DNA of 64,000 bases from Rhizobium sp. Pop5 (GTDB lineage: Bacteria; Pseudomonadota; Alphaproteobacteria; Rhizobiales; Rhizobiaceae), in assembly GCF_024721175.1 (NCBI RefSeq), contig NZ_CP099399.1, positions 2,914,001 to 2,978,000 of the forward strand, given 5' to 3'. The notes below the pieces were generated by a model. That model was not told where the DNA came from. It searched no databases and saw only the letters and a list, made by a program, of their open reading frames with translations. Below are positions 44,634-53,029 of this stretch, piece by piece. Made by a program: the position numbers and the translations under genes. How positions within the stretch are numbered: the stretch's first letter is position 1; each line of letters opens with the position of its first letter.

Positions 44634-45341
44634 TCACAGCGCCGGTCGCGTTCGAAACGAGGTCTCGTGCAGCTTCCACGACAGGTCGACATTGGCGCGC
44701 CTGTCGTCCGCTTCCCGCACGGCCTTCAGCAATTCCAGGGCGTCGATGCGTTTTTGATCGACGGAATTCGCAAGAAGTGCCGCAAGCAGCGGCTGACGAT
44801 CCCACTCGGCAATGCCTGCGCATCGTTCCACGATCGTCCGCCACGTCCGCTTCTTGAAGAATATCGCGGCTGCGGCCTGTTCGATCTCTTCGCGTTGGCC
44901 GTGTGCGAGCAGCCCACTGCCCTCCATCGCGTCGAGCGTTGCGCAGACATTGACGAGAGGAACGGTCAGCGGCTTGCTGCCAAGCGCGCTCGGCGCATGC
45001 GTGAGGGCGACGGCAGCGTCATCGACAAGCCGGCCGGCGCGATAGTCCTCGAAAATGCGGCCGATCCCGATCATGCCGAACGGATGGCATTCGGCGGCCC
45101 GCAGCGCGCCCATGCTTGCCGCCCCCAGAACCGCGACGCCAAGCGAGAGGGCATGGAGAATTTCCTTGTGCCAGACCGGCGCCACATATTCGAAGCCGCC
45201 GTCGATCAGGCCGATAACATTGGCGCCCTCTCCCACCACCGCCAGCACATCGCCTTGCGTCGCAGGCGGCAGCACACGTATCCCATCGCCGGACAGCGAG
45301 GCCGCATCGGGAAGACTGGGACCTGCGAAAATGATCTTCAA
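44634..45341 (-). CDS. tfuA: TfuA-like protein (RiPP YcaO partner)
   Basis: 235 aa. TfuA proteins (first seen with trifolitoxin in Rhizobium) act with YcaO in backbone modification of peptides, including thioamide formation. The family pattern is visible: an N-terminal strand KIIFAGPSLP, then IGLIDGGFEYVAPVWHKEIL, GVAVLGAASMGALRAAEC and GMIGIGRIFEDYRAG. Its ATG overlaps the YcaO stop by 4 bp, a tight operon link. Cytoplasmic, no signal peptide. Family assignment is strong; the chemistry in this cluster is inferred from the pair. Confidence 0.88.
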   Translation of the reverse strand: MKIIFAGPSLPDAASLSGDGIRVLPPATQGDVLAVVGEGANVIGLIDGGFEYVAPVWHKEILHALSLGVAVLGAASMGALRAAECHPFGMIGIGRIFEDYRAGRLVDDAAVALTHAPSALGSKPLTVPLVNVCATLDAMEGSGLLAHGQREEIEQAAAAIFFKKRTWRTIVERCAGIAEWDRQPLLAALLANSVDQKRIDALELLKAVREADDRRANVDLSWKLHETSFRTRPAL

Positions 45342-46462
45342 AACCCGATCGCCCTCGCAAGCGCCCTCGTTCCAAATCGCCTGGCGCGCTCGCCCTCCGG
45401 ATTTTCAAGTTCGGGGATGACGACCTTGACGACGCTGAAGGGAAGCCTCTCGTCGCTGAGGCGCACGACCACGACCGAAGCGACCGCTCTGTGTCGCAGC
45501 GTATCGAGCACGTGCTGCAGCAAGAGCGGCAAATCCTGTTGCGCCCCGTCACGGCCGATGGCGGCAGCGGTCCGCGCGGCGACCGCGTCGAAAGCCCGGC
45601 GCATGAACGGCGGCAACAATCCTGAGAACGTTGCCGGAGAAATATCGTCCCGGGCACCGCTGATATAGGTGAGCCGCGACTGCACCGCCTCCGTCACCGC
45701 CCGGATGGCCGCCCGAACGGCAGATGGATGCGCCCCCGTGCCGCCGGTCACCTCGACCAGGCGGATATCCCTCTCGCTCTTGATGTCACCCGGGCCGAGC
45801 ATGGCAGTAAAACACGGGATCGCGATATCGCTGGTGATGTCGAAGAGCCTGAGCGCCAGGCCCGAGGTTTCGATCCTGTCGATCAGCCCGGTGAGCGCTG
45901 GATCCTCAAAACCCCGGGGATCGACGCAGCGGGAATAGCGATCCGCCTCCCTGCCCACCTGCCAAAGCACATGGGCGTCGCGCTCGATACGTTCCAGCAC
46001 GCCGTGAAAGATCGCCTCTTCGAGATTGTTTCCCGATGCCAGGCCATCCGACGACATCCAGTATCGGGCGTCGCGCGTGCGGTCGAGCACCACCGCTTCG
46101 AGGGGGATATGGATCGTGTCACCGGTGAGGATGTTGCGGCCGGCGACCCATTCGGTCTCCTCGTCCGGCCCGAGATCGGGCTTATGCACGGCGATCAGGC
46201 AGTCCAACCTGTCGACCGCGCAACCCATCGCCTGCAGACCGGAAGCCGAGCCACGGACGAGTTCGACCGAGGGTTCGCCGGCAACGGCCCGTTCGAGGGC
46301 TTCCATGACGGTCGATACCTTGGCGTCGAGATCGGTGAGGCCCTTCCCTTGCGCGATCACGATCGACCGGGAGTTCGGGGCATAGGCACACCAGACTGGG
46401 ATGCCGATATCGTCAAGTCCGGTATGGCGCGCAACCCTTGTAATGCCGAACCGCATCAACAA
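45338..46462 (-). CDS. YcaO-domain cyclodehydratase/thioamidation enzyme, start uncertain
   Basis: 374 aa from the TTG at 46462; YcaO enzymes activate peptide amide bonds with ATP to make azolines or thioamides. ATP-binding Glu-rich motifs are visible in TVMEALERAVAGE and EEAIFHGVLERIERDA, plus GTGAHPSAVRAAIRAVTEA. Family homology appears to begin earlier than 46462: in-frame codons encode RIIYSDRIISPRETLSRVEP, the usual lead into GITRVARHTGLDDIGIPVW. This stretch reaches back to the TGA of the 70-aa gene with no ATG, GTG or TTG. Initiation at CTG 46534, stop-codon readthrough or a truncated protein are the options. Confidence 0.85.
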   Translation of the reverse strand: MLMRFGITRVARHTGLDDIGIPVWCAYAPNSRSIVIAQGKGLTDLDAKVSTVMEALERAVAGEPSVELVRGSASGLQAMGCAVDRLDCLIAVHKPDLGPDEETEWVAGRNILTGDTIHIPLEAVVLDRTRDARYWMSSDGLASGNNLEEAIFHGVLERIERDAHVLWQVGREADRYSRCVDPRGFEDPALTGLIDRIETSGLALRLFDITSDIAIPCFTAMLGPGDIKSERDIRLVEVTGGTGAHPSAVRAAIRAVTEAVQSRLTYISGARDDISPATFSGLLPPFMRRAFDAVAARTAAAIGRDGAQQDLPLLLQHVLDTLRHRAVASVVVVRLSDERLPFSVVKVVIPELENPEGERARRFGTRALARAIGF

Positions 46463-46546
46463 AGGTTCGACGCGGGAAAGGGTTTCCCGCGGCGAGATGA
46501 TCCTGTCGGAATATATGATCCGCTGAAGATGTGTCAGAACGCCGGC

Positions 46547-46759
46547 TCAGCCGTCGACGTGACCGGAAAGGGCGACCTGTACCGACGAAACGGCGACGGA
46601 GAGGTCGACATTGTTGACGAAGGTGCCGCCCGTTTTACGCAGGTCGTTCACGGTCGCCAGATCGCCCGTGGGATTGAGAGGCTTGACGGTGCCCGCACCG
46701 AGATCGGCAAGCCAAAGACCTGCTTCGCCCGGTATTCCTATAATGACTGCCTTTGCCAT
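46547..46759 (-). CDS. Candidate RiPP precursor peptide
   Basis: 70 aa, ATG 46759 with AGGGG at 6 bp. It is directly upstream of YcaO-TfuA and 20 bp downstream of a regulatory gene. The N-terminal half (MAKAVIIGIPGEAGLWLADL) would be the leader. The C-terminal half is rich in V, S, A, N and G (NNVDLSVAVSSVQVALSGHV) and would be the core; it has no cysteine, so azole formation would rely on Ser/Thr and thioamidation on the backbone. The peptide has no signal sequence. Its reading frame continues directly into YcaO across the TGA. Precursor status is inferred from context and size. Confidence 0.6.
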   Translation of the reverse strand: MAKAVIIGIPGEAGLWLADLGAGTVKPLNPTGDLATVNDLRKTGGTFVNNVDLSVAVSSVQVALSGHVDG

Positions 46760-46779
46760 GTAATGCCCCTAAGTGATTG

Positions 46780-48627
46780 TTAAAAACCAGCCCTCAACAG
46801 GCCCTCCCGATAAAGCTCTTTTTGCCATTGTTCCTTGAAGGGAACGATGGCGAGCCACTTCTCGACGTCGAACACCGGGTTGATGCTTTCGGCGCGCTGC
46901 CGATGAAATAGCGCCCGTTTTCGATCGCCGATCATTGCGCAACTGGCCGCCGCGATGCGATGGGCCGGCGCTTTGTCTTTCATCGCCTCGACATAGGCGA
47001 TGGCCTCCTCATACTGCTCCAGGAAGAAGCTCGCTCCCGCGGCACACCAGAGATAGGCGTCAGGCGCGATCGGATTGAGCGAGATCGCCTTGGTGATCTT
47101 GGCGAGCGCATCGCCGGGGCGCGATGCATGCACGAGCGTATCGGCATGGCTGTAGATGACATCGGCAAAATGCGGGCTGAGTTCTTCCGCCAGATCAAGT
47201 GCTGCGACACTGGCATCGACATCGCCGAGATAGAGCTTGGTGACTCCGAGCTCGCGATATCCTGCCGCCGATGCCGGATCCCGCTCTATGGCGCGAAGCG
47301 CATGCTGCTCGGCCATATGCAGCAGCTCGTTGTTTCCCTGCGCCGTCACGAGCCATTCGCTGGTGAAGGTCCTCGCCAATCCGGTGAAGGAGGCAGAAAA
47401 GTCCGGCGTGTGCGACAGCGACTGTTTGAACGCCTTCCTTGCTCGCCGGATATGCGGCAAGGTCAATTTGCTCATCAGGCTCGAGCCGACGAGATAGGAG
47501 TGATAGGCCTGCGGATTGGCTTCGAAACGCAGCCGCTCCTCTTCGTTCTCGGCCAGCTCGCTCGCCACCGACAAGGTCAGCTGCTGCGCGATCAGCCGTC
47601 TCTGCCGCGGCAGCGTATCAGGCCTCATCGCAAAGCGATTGGCCCAGATGATCTCGTCCGTGGGGAAGTAAATCAACTGGGCGAATAATCCCTCTTCGGA
47701 GAACCGCGTATCCAGGAGATAGGCGATCGAGTGCCGGGCGACGACCGCCGCCTTCTCGGAATCACGACGGATTTGTCCCGCCGTATGCGGCGCGACGATC
47801 GAGATGTTTCTGAGCGCGCAGAGTTCAATCGTGACGTCTTCGATGAGCGCGTTCGCAAGCGCAAGCCCGGCATCGGCATGTTTCGATGTCGGGGGAAGCA
47901 GCACGAGACGAGGCAGGATCGGCGGCACCGCCGATACGCGACCGATTTCGGCGAGTGCCGGGCCGTCCGGCTCGGAAGGCTTCACCTCTACCCTTGCGCG
48001 GCCAACGCCGTTCGGCAATTTCTCGCCGAACGATGATCCGCCCGATAGCTGGTGCAGCAAAGCCCTGACCTGTTCGTCGTTCGGATCCCGTTCGAGGATC
48101 TGCAGCGCTGTGGTGGAAATGATGCGCACGTCCCCGGAACTTTGCACGGCGGGCAGCGCGTCCAGCAGTGCCTGGCGCAATTGCAGCGCCTGGGCGTCCC
48201 GCTGCGCCCTCATCCAGGCGTCTATCGGCTTGGTTGCCGGTTTGATATTTCCGATGAACCCGCGCTGGGTCAGTTCGGCGATCGCGTTCAGCCGCTCCAG
48301 CGGCGGACCGTCGGCTCGAAAGACATCGAGGTCGCTGGAAACCGCCTGCCCGTTGAGCCGAACGGTGCTCGCGGTGAAATCGAAAGGGATTTCCGCCCGG
48401 GCGCCATCCACCTCGCGGATGCGGGATAGCAGCTTGCGCAAATTGAGCCGCGCCTGCTCAGGCTCGACGTCGCTCCAGAGAAACTGAGCCAATTCATACC
48501 GGCTGAGTTCGTGGCTCGTGCCGGTGTAGAGATGGGCCATCATCAACAGGCCCTTGATCGGATAGCGAACCAGGTCGCCATTCGTTTCGATCAACCGCAG
48601 ATCGCCGAATGTCTGCAGATGAAGCAC
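46780..48627 (-). CDS. SARP/BTAD-type transcriptional regulator with TPR repeats
   Basis: 615 aa. Residues ~1-95 form an OmpR-like winged helix (YELAQFLWSDVEPEQARLNL, the typical SARP segment). Residues ~95-200 match a bacterial transcriptional activation domain. A middle domain resembles the TolB-like/adenylate-cyclase-associated region (LALANALIEDVTIELCAL). Residues ~400-600 carry tetratricopeptide-like repeats (AYRELGVTKLYLGDVDASVAAL type spacing). It lies between the XRE gene and the peptide gene in one transcript and most likely controls the peptide cluster. No membrane segment. Confidence 0.75.
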   Translation of the reverse strand: MLHLQTFGDLRLIETNGDLVRYPIKGLLMMAHLYTGTSHELSRYELAQFLWSDVEPEQARLNLRKLLSRIREVDGARAEIPFDFTASTVRLNGQAVSSDLDVFRADGPPLERLNAIAELTQRGFIGNIKPATKPIDAWMRAQRDAQALQLRQALLDALPAVQSSGDVRIISTTALQILERDPNDEQVRALLHQLSGGSSFGEKLPNGVGRARVEVKPSEPDGPALAEIGRVSAVPPILPRLVLLPPTSKHADAGLALANALIEDVTIELCALRNISIVAPHTAGQIRRDSEKAAVVARHSIAYLLDTRFSEEGLFAQLIYFPTDEIIWANRFAMRPDTLPRQRRLIAQQLTLSVASELAENEEERLRFEANPQAYHSYLVGSSLMSKLTLPHIRRARKAFKQSLSHTPDFSASFTGLARTFTSEWLVTAQGNNELLHMAEQHALRAIERDPASAAGYRELGVTKLYLGDVDASVAALDLAEELSPHFADVIYSHADTLVHASRPGDALAKITKAISLNPIAPDAYLWCAAGASFFLEQYEEAIAYVEAMKDKAPAHRIAAASCAMIGDRKRALFHRQRAESINPVFDVEKWLAIVPFKEQWQKELYREGLLRAGF

Positions 48628-48636
48628 GATCCGTCC

Positions 48637-49062
48637 TCAGCCGTTCGCTACGGGATCCTGCAATTCAGCGTCGATATCGGGCAATCCCGCGACCGCGAGG
48701 CTCTTGGCCAACGCCACCAGCTTTTGCCTGATATTCGGGTCCTCGATGGCGATGAAAGCCTTGTTGAGCGCGAGCCCCTCTTTCGAGGACAAAAACTTGT
48801 TCAACTCGCTCGTCTCGCCTTCGATCGGTCCGGAACCCTCGTTTTCGAAAAAGAAGCCGACGGGCACGCGAAGAATCTCGGATATGCGCTGCAGCCGGCT
48901 GGCGCCTATCCGGTTCGTTCCCTTTTCATATTTTTGGATTTGCTGAAAGGTGATCCCCAGAAGCTCAGCCAAACCGTGCTGGGTCATCCCGAGCGTCTTC
49001 CGTCGAACTCTTACACGATTGCCAACATAGACGTCGATCGAATTAGGCGATTTAGCCTTCAT
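48637..49062 (-). CDS. XRE-family helix-turn-helix regulator
   Basis: 141 aa. The N-terminal Cro/C1 domain is clear: VGNRVRVRRKTLGMTQHGLA, then LGITFQQIQKYEKGTNRIGA and LQRISEILRVPVGFFFE (residues about 13-75). The C-terminal ~60 residues are a helical extension shared by rhizobial XRE proteins of this size. First gene of the operon leading through the SARP regulator to the peptide, YcaO and TfuA genes; 9 bp separates it from the SARP gene. Probably senses cell state and autoregulates. Confidence 0.85.
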   Translation of the reverse strand: MKAKSPNSIDVYVGNRVRVRRKTLGMTQHGLAELLGITFQQIQKYEKGTNRIGASRLQRISEILRVPVGFFFENEGSGPIEGETSELNKFLSSKEGLALNKAFIAIEDPNIRQKLVALAKSLAVAGLPDIDAELQDPVANG

Positions 49063-49227
49063 ATGCGTAAGTCTCCCGCTTTATCAGCACGCCCAGCTGT
49101 ATAATGGAGAGTTTAAGCAAGAATGCAACTAAAAGTAAATATTTCGTAAGGGATTTTTTCGCTGTTTCGCACGGTAAAAAACAACCTGTGGATTATTATA
49201 GGCGTGTGGAGCCGGACGGCGCGGCAT

Positions 49228-49264
49228 AGCCGGCGGGCGGGAGATCTCCCGCCCGAAGCCGGCT
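49228..49264. terminator. 22-bp perfect palindrome with outer stem
   Basis: CGGGCGGGAGATCTCCCGCCCG at 49234-49255 is a perfect palindrome, extended by AGCCGGC (49228-49234) and GCCGGCT (49258-49264). It sits just past the 3' end of the minus-strand methyltransferase gene (stop at 49284) and upstream of the XRE gene, so it likely ends the methyltransferase transcript. Confidence 0.7.
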
Positions 49265-49283
49265 GACGCCCAAGAGCCCCCGT

Positions 49284-49916
49284 TTATAAGGGCTTCTGGG
49301 CAACGGCGATCATCGACTTGGCGAAAGCCGGAATCCTTCCGACATACTCAAAGCGAATATTGTCGAAACCACTATCCGTGAGCAGCGTGCTCAACGTGCT
49401 TTTCGACCAGAACTTGATATGTCCATGGTCTCTCAATGGCATGAAGTGATCATCCATCTTTCCGACGGCCGCCAAAGCGAGGTTCTTCAGATAACCATGA
49501 TAGGGCGTCGACATGACGGCAATGCCGCCCGGCTTGACGAGATCGTACATCGTCGAAGTGAACGACTTCGGATCATAGACGTGCTCGACGACCTCGAGGC
49601 TGATCACGGCATTGAACGTGCCATATTCGCTGGAAAGGTCGTCATAGGCCGAACCGAGGTTCAGCGGCAGTTCGGGATAGTTGATCTTCGCCTTGTTGAT
49701 GCCATCGCTTGAAGGATCGACCCCGACGACGGAATATCCCTTTTCCGCAAGGGCTGCTGCCGCTCCGCCGGCTCCACATCCCAAATCAAAGACGTCGTTT
49801 TTGGCAGAACCATCGAAATGGTCTCCCAGCACGTCGAATACGGTAGGCAAGATGTAGGAGTGTGCGGTTGCCGGTTTGGCGTGAACGTAGGTGGTTGCGT
49901 CTAGCTCGACAGACAT
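49284..49916 (-). CDS. Class I SAM-dependent methyltransferase (UbiG-like)
   Basis: 210 aa. SAM motifs are VFDLGCGAGGAAAAL near residue 42, VVGVDPSSDGI, then AVISLEVVEHVYDPKSF (motif II region) and LVKPGGIAVMSTPYH. The layout is that of small-molecule O/N/C-methyltransferases of the UbiG group. Substrate unknown; it is upstream of the peptide operon but separated by a strong terminator, so a link to peptide tailoring is only possible, not shown. ATG 49916 has GGAGAGGA upstream. Confidence 0.8.
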   Translation of the reverse strand: MSVELDATTYVHAKPATAHSYILPTVFDVLGDHFDGSAKNDVFDLGCGAGGAAAALAEKGYSVVGVDPSSDGINKAKINYPELPLNLGSAYDDLSSEYGTFNAVISLEVVEHVYDPKSFTSTMYDLVKPGGIAVMSTPYHGYLKNLALAAVGKMDDHFMPLRDHGHIKFWSKSTLSTLLTDSGFDNIRFEYVGRIPAFAKSMIAVAQKPL

Positions 49917-50379
49917 ATCCTCTCCTTTCCGGTTGCACGCCAGACCCTATCGAAAAATACGTCGAAAATTTGATGAAACCCTCCAAGCACAAAGGATATC
50001 CAGCCGCGACTTATAGTTTAGACATGAATATAAAATCGTTTTGCGCGAAAACAAAGTTTAATAAAGAAGAAAATTCAATGAAAGAAGATAGCAATTCTAC
50101 ACTAATTTAGAATCAACATAAAAATGGAAAATTAAATCCTATAGAAAGTCAAAAAAATCTATACAAAAGCCCGAAGAAACGGAACTCCCATTGGTTGCCC
50201 CACGAACCTGATGACGGATCGTCCGATATCTCGCGCGGAGATTGTGTGCCGCTGTATTGGAGATTCTTGACTGAAATGGTGTTAAAGCGGCGCCAGCGAA
50301 ATCTATAGCCGGCCCCATCCGAAGAGGAGGCGAAAAGGCGCCCAATTGCCGACATGAAGCCAAAGATATTAACGGATGA
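49917..50379. other. A+T-rich divergent intergenic region
   Basis: 463 bp between divergent genes. Its middle (about 49970-50170) is strongly A+T-rich. Small frames here lack ribosome sites. I see no repeat or terminator of note; promoters for both neighbours are presumably here. Confidence 0.35.
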
Positions 50380-51321
50380 ATGTATACTGCCGGATTTAGA
50401 CAGCCCGATCGAAAACCTTCTCGCGTACCGGAGAAGACAAACTTGACCGATTCGTCGCCCGCATCTGCGAAACAGCCGGTGAAAAAACCACGGATTCCCG
50501 TGGTTTTCTGGTTGTTGCTGACGATTTCCCTGTCGCTCGTCATGGGCACGGTTCTTCTTTCGAACGACATGAAACACTTGAAGGCGGTCGGCCATTACTT
50601 CGGCTTCGATCTCTTCCCCAAGGAGCTGAAACCGCCTCCACCCAAGGCCCTTCCCCGCCCGGCGCCTCCTGTCGCCTTCAAGCTCCCCCTGCACGTCATC
50701 GAAGCGCCGGCAGTGCAGGCAGCCTCGGCTTTCATGCGCACATGGCGGATATCGGGGCCCGCGATGTGCGCGGCCCTGCGCGATGCCGGCATTCAAACAA
50801 GCGACTGGGCAGCGGCAAGCTTCAACGCAGACACATACGAGTGTTTTTTCGAGCATAGCGGCAAGCGTGAGAAGGATCAGCTTCCGAACTCCGTCTTCGT
50901 CATCGTTCGCGGCGACGCCGCCGGCGCGATCAACAATATGCGCGTGAAAATCGTCAATCCGCAGACTGACCAGAATGGCCAGCTCGATCCCGGCATCCTG
51001 CGAATTTTCGAAATTTTGCTGCAGCAACCGCAATGGCTCGATTTCCACGAGGCGCTGAATGCCATCAAGAACCTGAGGGACGTCAAGGAAGACGGCTTTG
51101 GAGCCAGCATCAACTTCACCCGCGAAGTGCTCAATGCCGGGCGTTACAATTTTACCCTCTCGCTGGATGCGGTTTCGCCCCCCCAGAAAAGAACGAGAAA
51201 TTATTTTTCCGACAGACGATGGCTTCCAGCGCCGGACCCTGTGGCCGAGGCGCAACTGGAACCGGAACCTCAGTCTCCCGACGCCGGGACGACGCCAGAA
51301 AGTTCGGAACATCGGCAGTAG
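50380..51321 (+). CDS. Single-pass membrane protein of unknown function
   Basis: 313 aa from ATG 50380; a TTG at 50443 with GGAGAA upstream would give 292 aa and may be the true start. A basic, Pro-rich N-terminus precedes one membrane helix (VVFWLLLTISLSLVMGTVLL, about residues 41-60). The rest is likely periplasmic, opening with a Pro-rich linker (KPPPPKALPRPAPPV). Two cysteines (AMCAALRD, TYECFFEH) may pair. The C-terminal tail is acidic and Pro-rich. Similar proteins seem frequent in rhizobia, but I do not recognise a function. Confidence 0.65.
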   Translation: MYTAGFRQPDRKPSRVPEKTNLTDSSPASAKQPVKKPRIPVVFWLLLTISLSLVMGTVLLSNDMKHLKAVGHYFGFDLFPKELKPPPPKALPRPAPPVAFKLPLHVIEAPAVQAASAFMRTWRISGPAMCAALRDAGIQTSDWAAASFNADTYECFFEHSGKREKDQLPNSVFVIVRGDAAGAINNMRVKIVNPQTDQNGQLDPGILRIFEILLQQPQWLDFHEALNAIKNLRDVKEDGFGASINFTREVLNAGRYNFTLSLDAVSPPQKRTRNYFSDRRWLPAPDPVAEAQLEPEPQSPDAGTTPESSEHRQ

Positions 51322-51351
51322 GTTTTCGGCCGCATATCTCGAGCCGATTGC

Positions 51352-51723
51352 TCAGGCCATGTGGTTTGCGGCGTGGTGCCGGGACAGAAGCTTATAAAGT
51401 TCAGTCAGGCTGTCGGGACCAGGCTGCTCGGCGCTGTCGCCGCCTGCCAGCCGCCAGACGCGCTCGACGTTGAGATCCTGCGTGACCTGGGCGAGATCGT
51501 CCTTCAGCGAGCGAATGACGCTCTCTGATTGCCGCAGCCGCCGCCACGTCCTGACGAGCACGATCAACAGGATGAGAATGACGCTTGCGACGGCGCAAAC
51601 GATGGCCGCGAACTGCCTGATATCGAGGAGGAACAGGTCGTTTCGAACGGTCGCCATAAAAAAAGCTGCATTATGAACTGCCATATGAAAATAGCTCATC
51701 AGATAGCTAAACCAATCTTCCAT
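51352..51723 (-). CDS. Small membrane protein with coiled-coil tail
   Basis: 123 aa from ATG 51723 (GGAGGAAG at good spacing); an upstream in-frame start at 51801 is less likely. A membrane helix (FAAIVCAVASVILILLIVLV) is followed by a charged, heptad-like stretch (RRLRQSESVIRSLKDDLAQV). Topology suggests a short N-terminal part outside and a cytoplasmic coiled coil. Function unknown. Convergent with the preceding 313-aa gene. Confidence 0.55.
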   Translation of the reverse strand: MEDWFSYLMSYFHMAVHNAAFFMATVRNDLFLLDIRQFAAIVCAVASVILILLIVLVRTWRRLRQSESVIRSLKDDLAQVTQDLNVERVWRLAGGDSAEQPGPDSLTELYKLLSRHHAANHMA

Positions 51724-51922
51724 CACGAGCTTCCTCCGCGGCGAGTTTATATCTTGGAATGCGCGGAAAAGTCTAGAAGATACTGACGTCACCGCGCTCA
51801 CGGGAAGTATGTTTGAAGTTGCACTATTCTATTGATTTTAAAACGAATCTACGGCGGACCGTTGCCGGCGGGCCTGGTTGTTTACTTCGAATGCAGGCCT
51901 GAAACCAACAATGAGAGATAGA

Positions 51923-52996
51923 ATGAATAGAAGACGTTTCCTCGCCTCCGTTCCGCTTGCCCTGTTATATGCACGTGCGGGCGGAGCGCTGGCTCAACTG
52001 CCACCCGCCGCGGGCCTGCGCGCCCTTGCCGATGGGAAATCGTTCCGCTTCGGTTCGGCAATCGATCCACAGGATATAACCGATCCGGCCGCTTCCCAGA
52101 TCTTCATCGAAAACGTCAATTCGATCACGCCGCGAAACGAACTGAAGTGGAATGCGACGGAAAAGCGTCCCGGCGTTTTTTCCTTCGCCGACGCGGACCG
52201 CATGGTTGCATTCGCCCGAAAAAACAACATGCGGGTTTATGGACATACGTTGATCTGGTATCGCGTGCCGGACTGGGTGTCCGCCATCACCGACGCGCAG
52301 ACCCTTCGCACCGCGATGAACCGTCATATAAAACAGGTTGTCACTCGCTATAAGAGGTCGATCGATGCTTGGGACGTGGTGAACGAGCCGTTGGAATATG
52401 ATGCGCCGGACCTGCGGGATTGTGTTTTCCGACGCCTTCTTGGCGACGACTATATTCGTATGAGTTTCGATATGGCGCACGAGGCCAATCCCGGCGCGAC
52501 GCTGGTGCTTAACGAAACGCATCTGGAGAAAAAGTCCGACGTGTTCGAACAGAAGCGTGCACGGGTTCTGAAGATCGTCGAGGATCTCGTCGCGAAGAAG
52601 ACGCCGATCGGCGCCGTCGGGCTGCAGTCGCATTTCCGACCCGGTTTCGATCAGATCGACCCGGAAGGAATGGGACGCTTCTGCGCTGCGCTGAAGGACA
52701 TGGGTGTCGGCGTTTTCATCACGGAACTCGATGCGTCCTGCCACTTCCTCAAACGCGAAAAAGGCTTCGCGCCGGCGTCCTATGCGGAGATATTCGGGGA
52801 CGTGATCACTGTCGCCGCTGAACGCGGTGACTTGAAAGGCGCGACCGTATGGGGCATGTCGGAAAAATACGGCGTACGTGACGAGAAGGATTCCGATCCC
52901 AATGCCGCATGCACGAAGCGCGTTAATCTTTACGACGAAAACAACGATCCGAGAAGTTCGGTCGACGGCATCAAGCGAGCGATAGAGGCGATGTGA
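51923..52996 (+). CDS. GH10 endo-beta-1,4-glycanase (xylanase family), Tat-exported
   Basis: 357 aa from ATG 51923 (GAGAG upstream). The N-terminus MNRRRFLASVPLALLYARA is a twin-arginine signal. The mature protein is a full GH10 barrel: NELKWNATE near residue 75, VYGHTLIWY, acid/base Glu in DVVNEPLEY near residue 150, nucleophile Glu in FITELDAS near residue 270, and ATVWGMSEKYG with the conserved Trp. GH10 enzymes cleave beta-1,4-xylan or related glycans with retention. At the head of an exopolysaccharide cluster it more likely trims the exported polymer than digests plant xylan, though both are possible. Confidence 0.88.
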   Translation: MNRRRFLASVPLALLYARAGGALAQLPPAAGLRALADGKSFRFGSAIDPQDITDPAASQIFIENVNSITPRNELKWNATEKRPGVFSFADADRMVAFARKNNMRVYGHTLIWYRVPDWVSAITDAQTLRTAMNRHIKQVVTRYKRSIDAWDVVNEPLEYDAPDLRDCVFRRLLGDDYIRMSFDMAHEANPGATLVLNETHLEKKSDVFEQKRARVLKIVEDLVAKKTPIGAVGLQSHFRPGFDQIDPEGMGRFCAALKDMGVGVFITELDASCHFLKREKGFAPASYAEIFGDVITVAAERGDLKGATVWGMSEKYGVRDEKDSDPNAACTKRVNLYDENNDPRSSVDGIKRAIEAM

Positions 52997-53029
52997 ATCG
53001 CGCAACACAACGGAGATGCGAATAGATTC

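Noticed and set aside
50149..51312. 387-codon minus-strand frame
   Set aside because: Antisense to the single-pass membrane protein gene, and its translation lacks any recognisable pattern.
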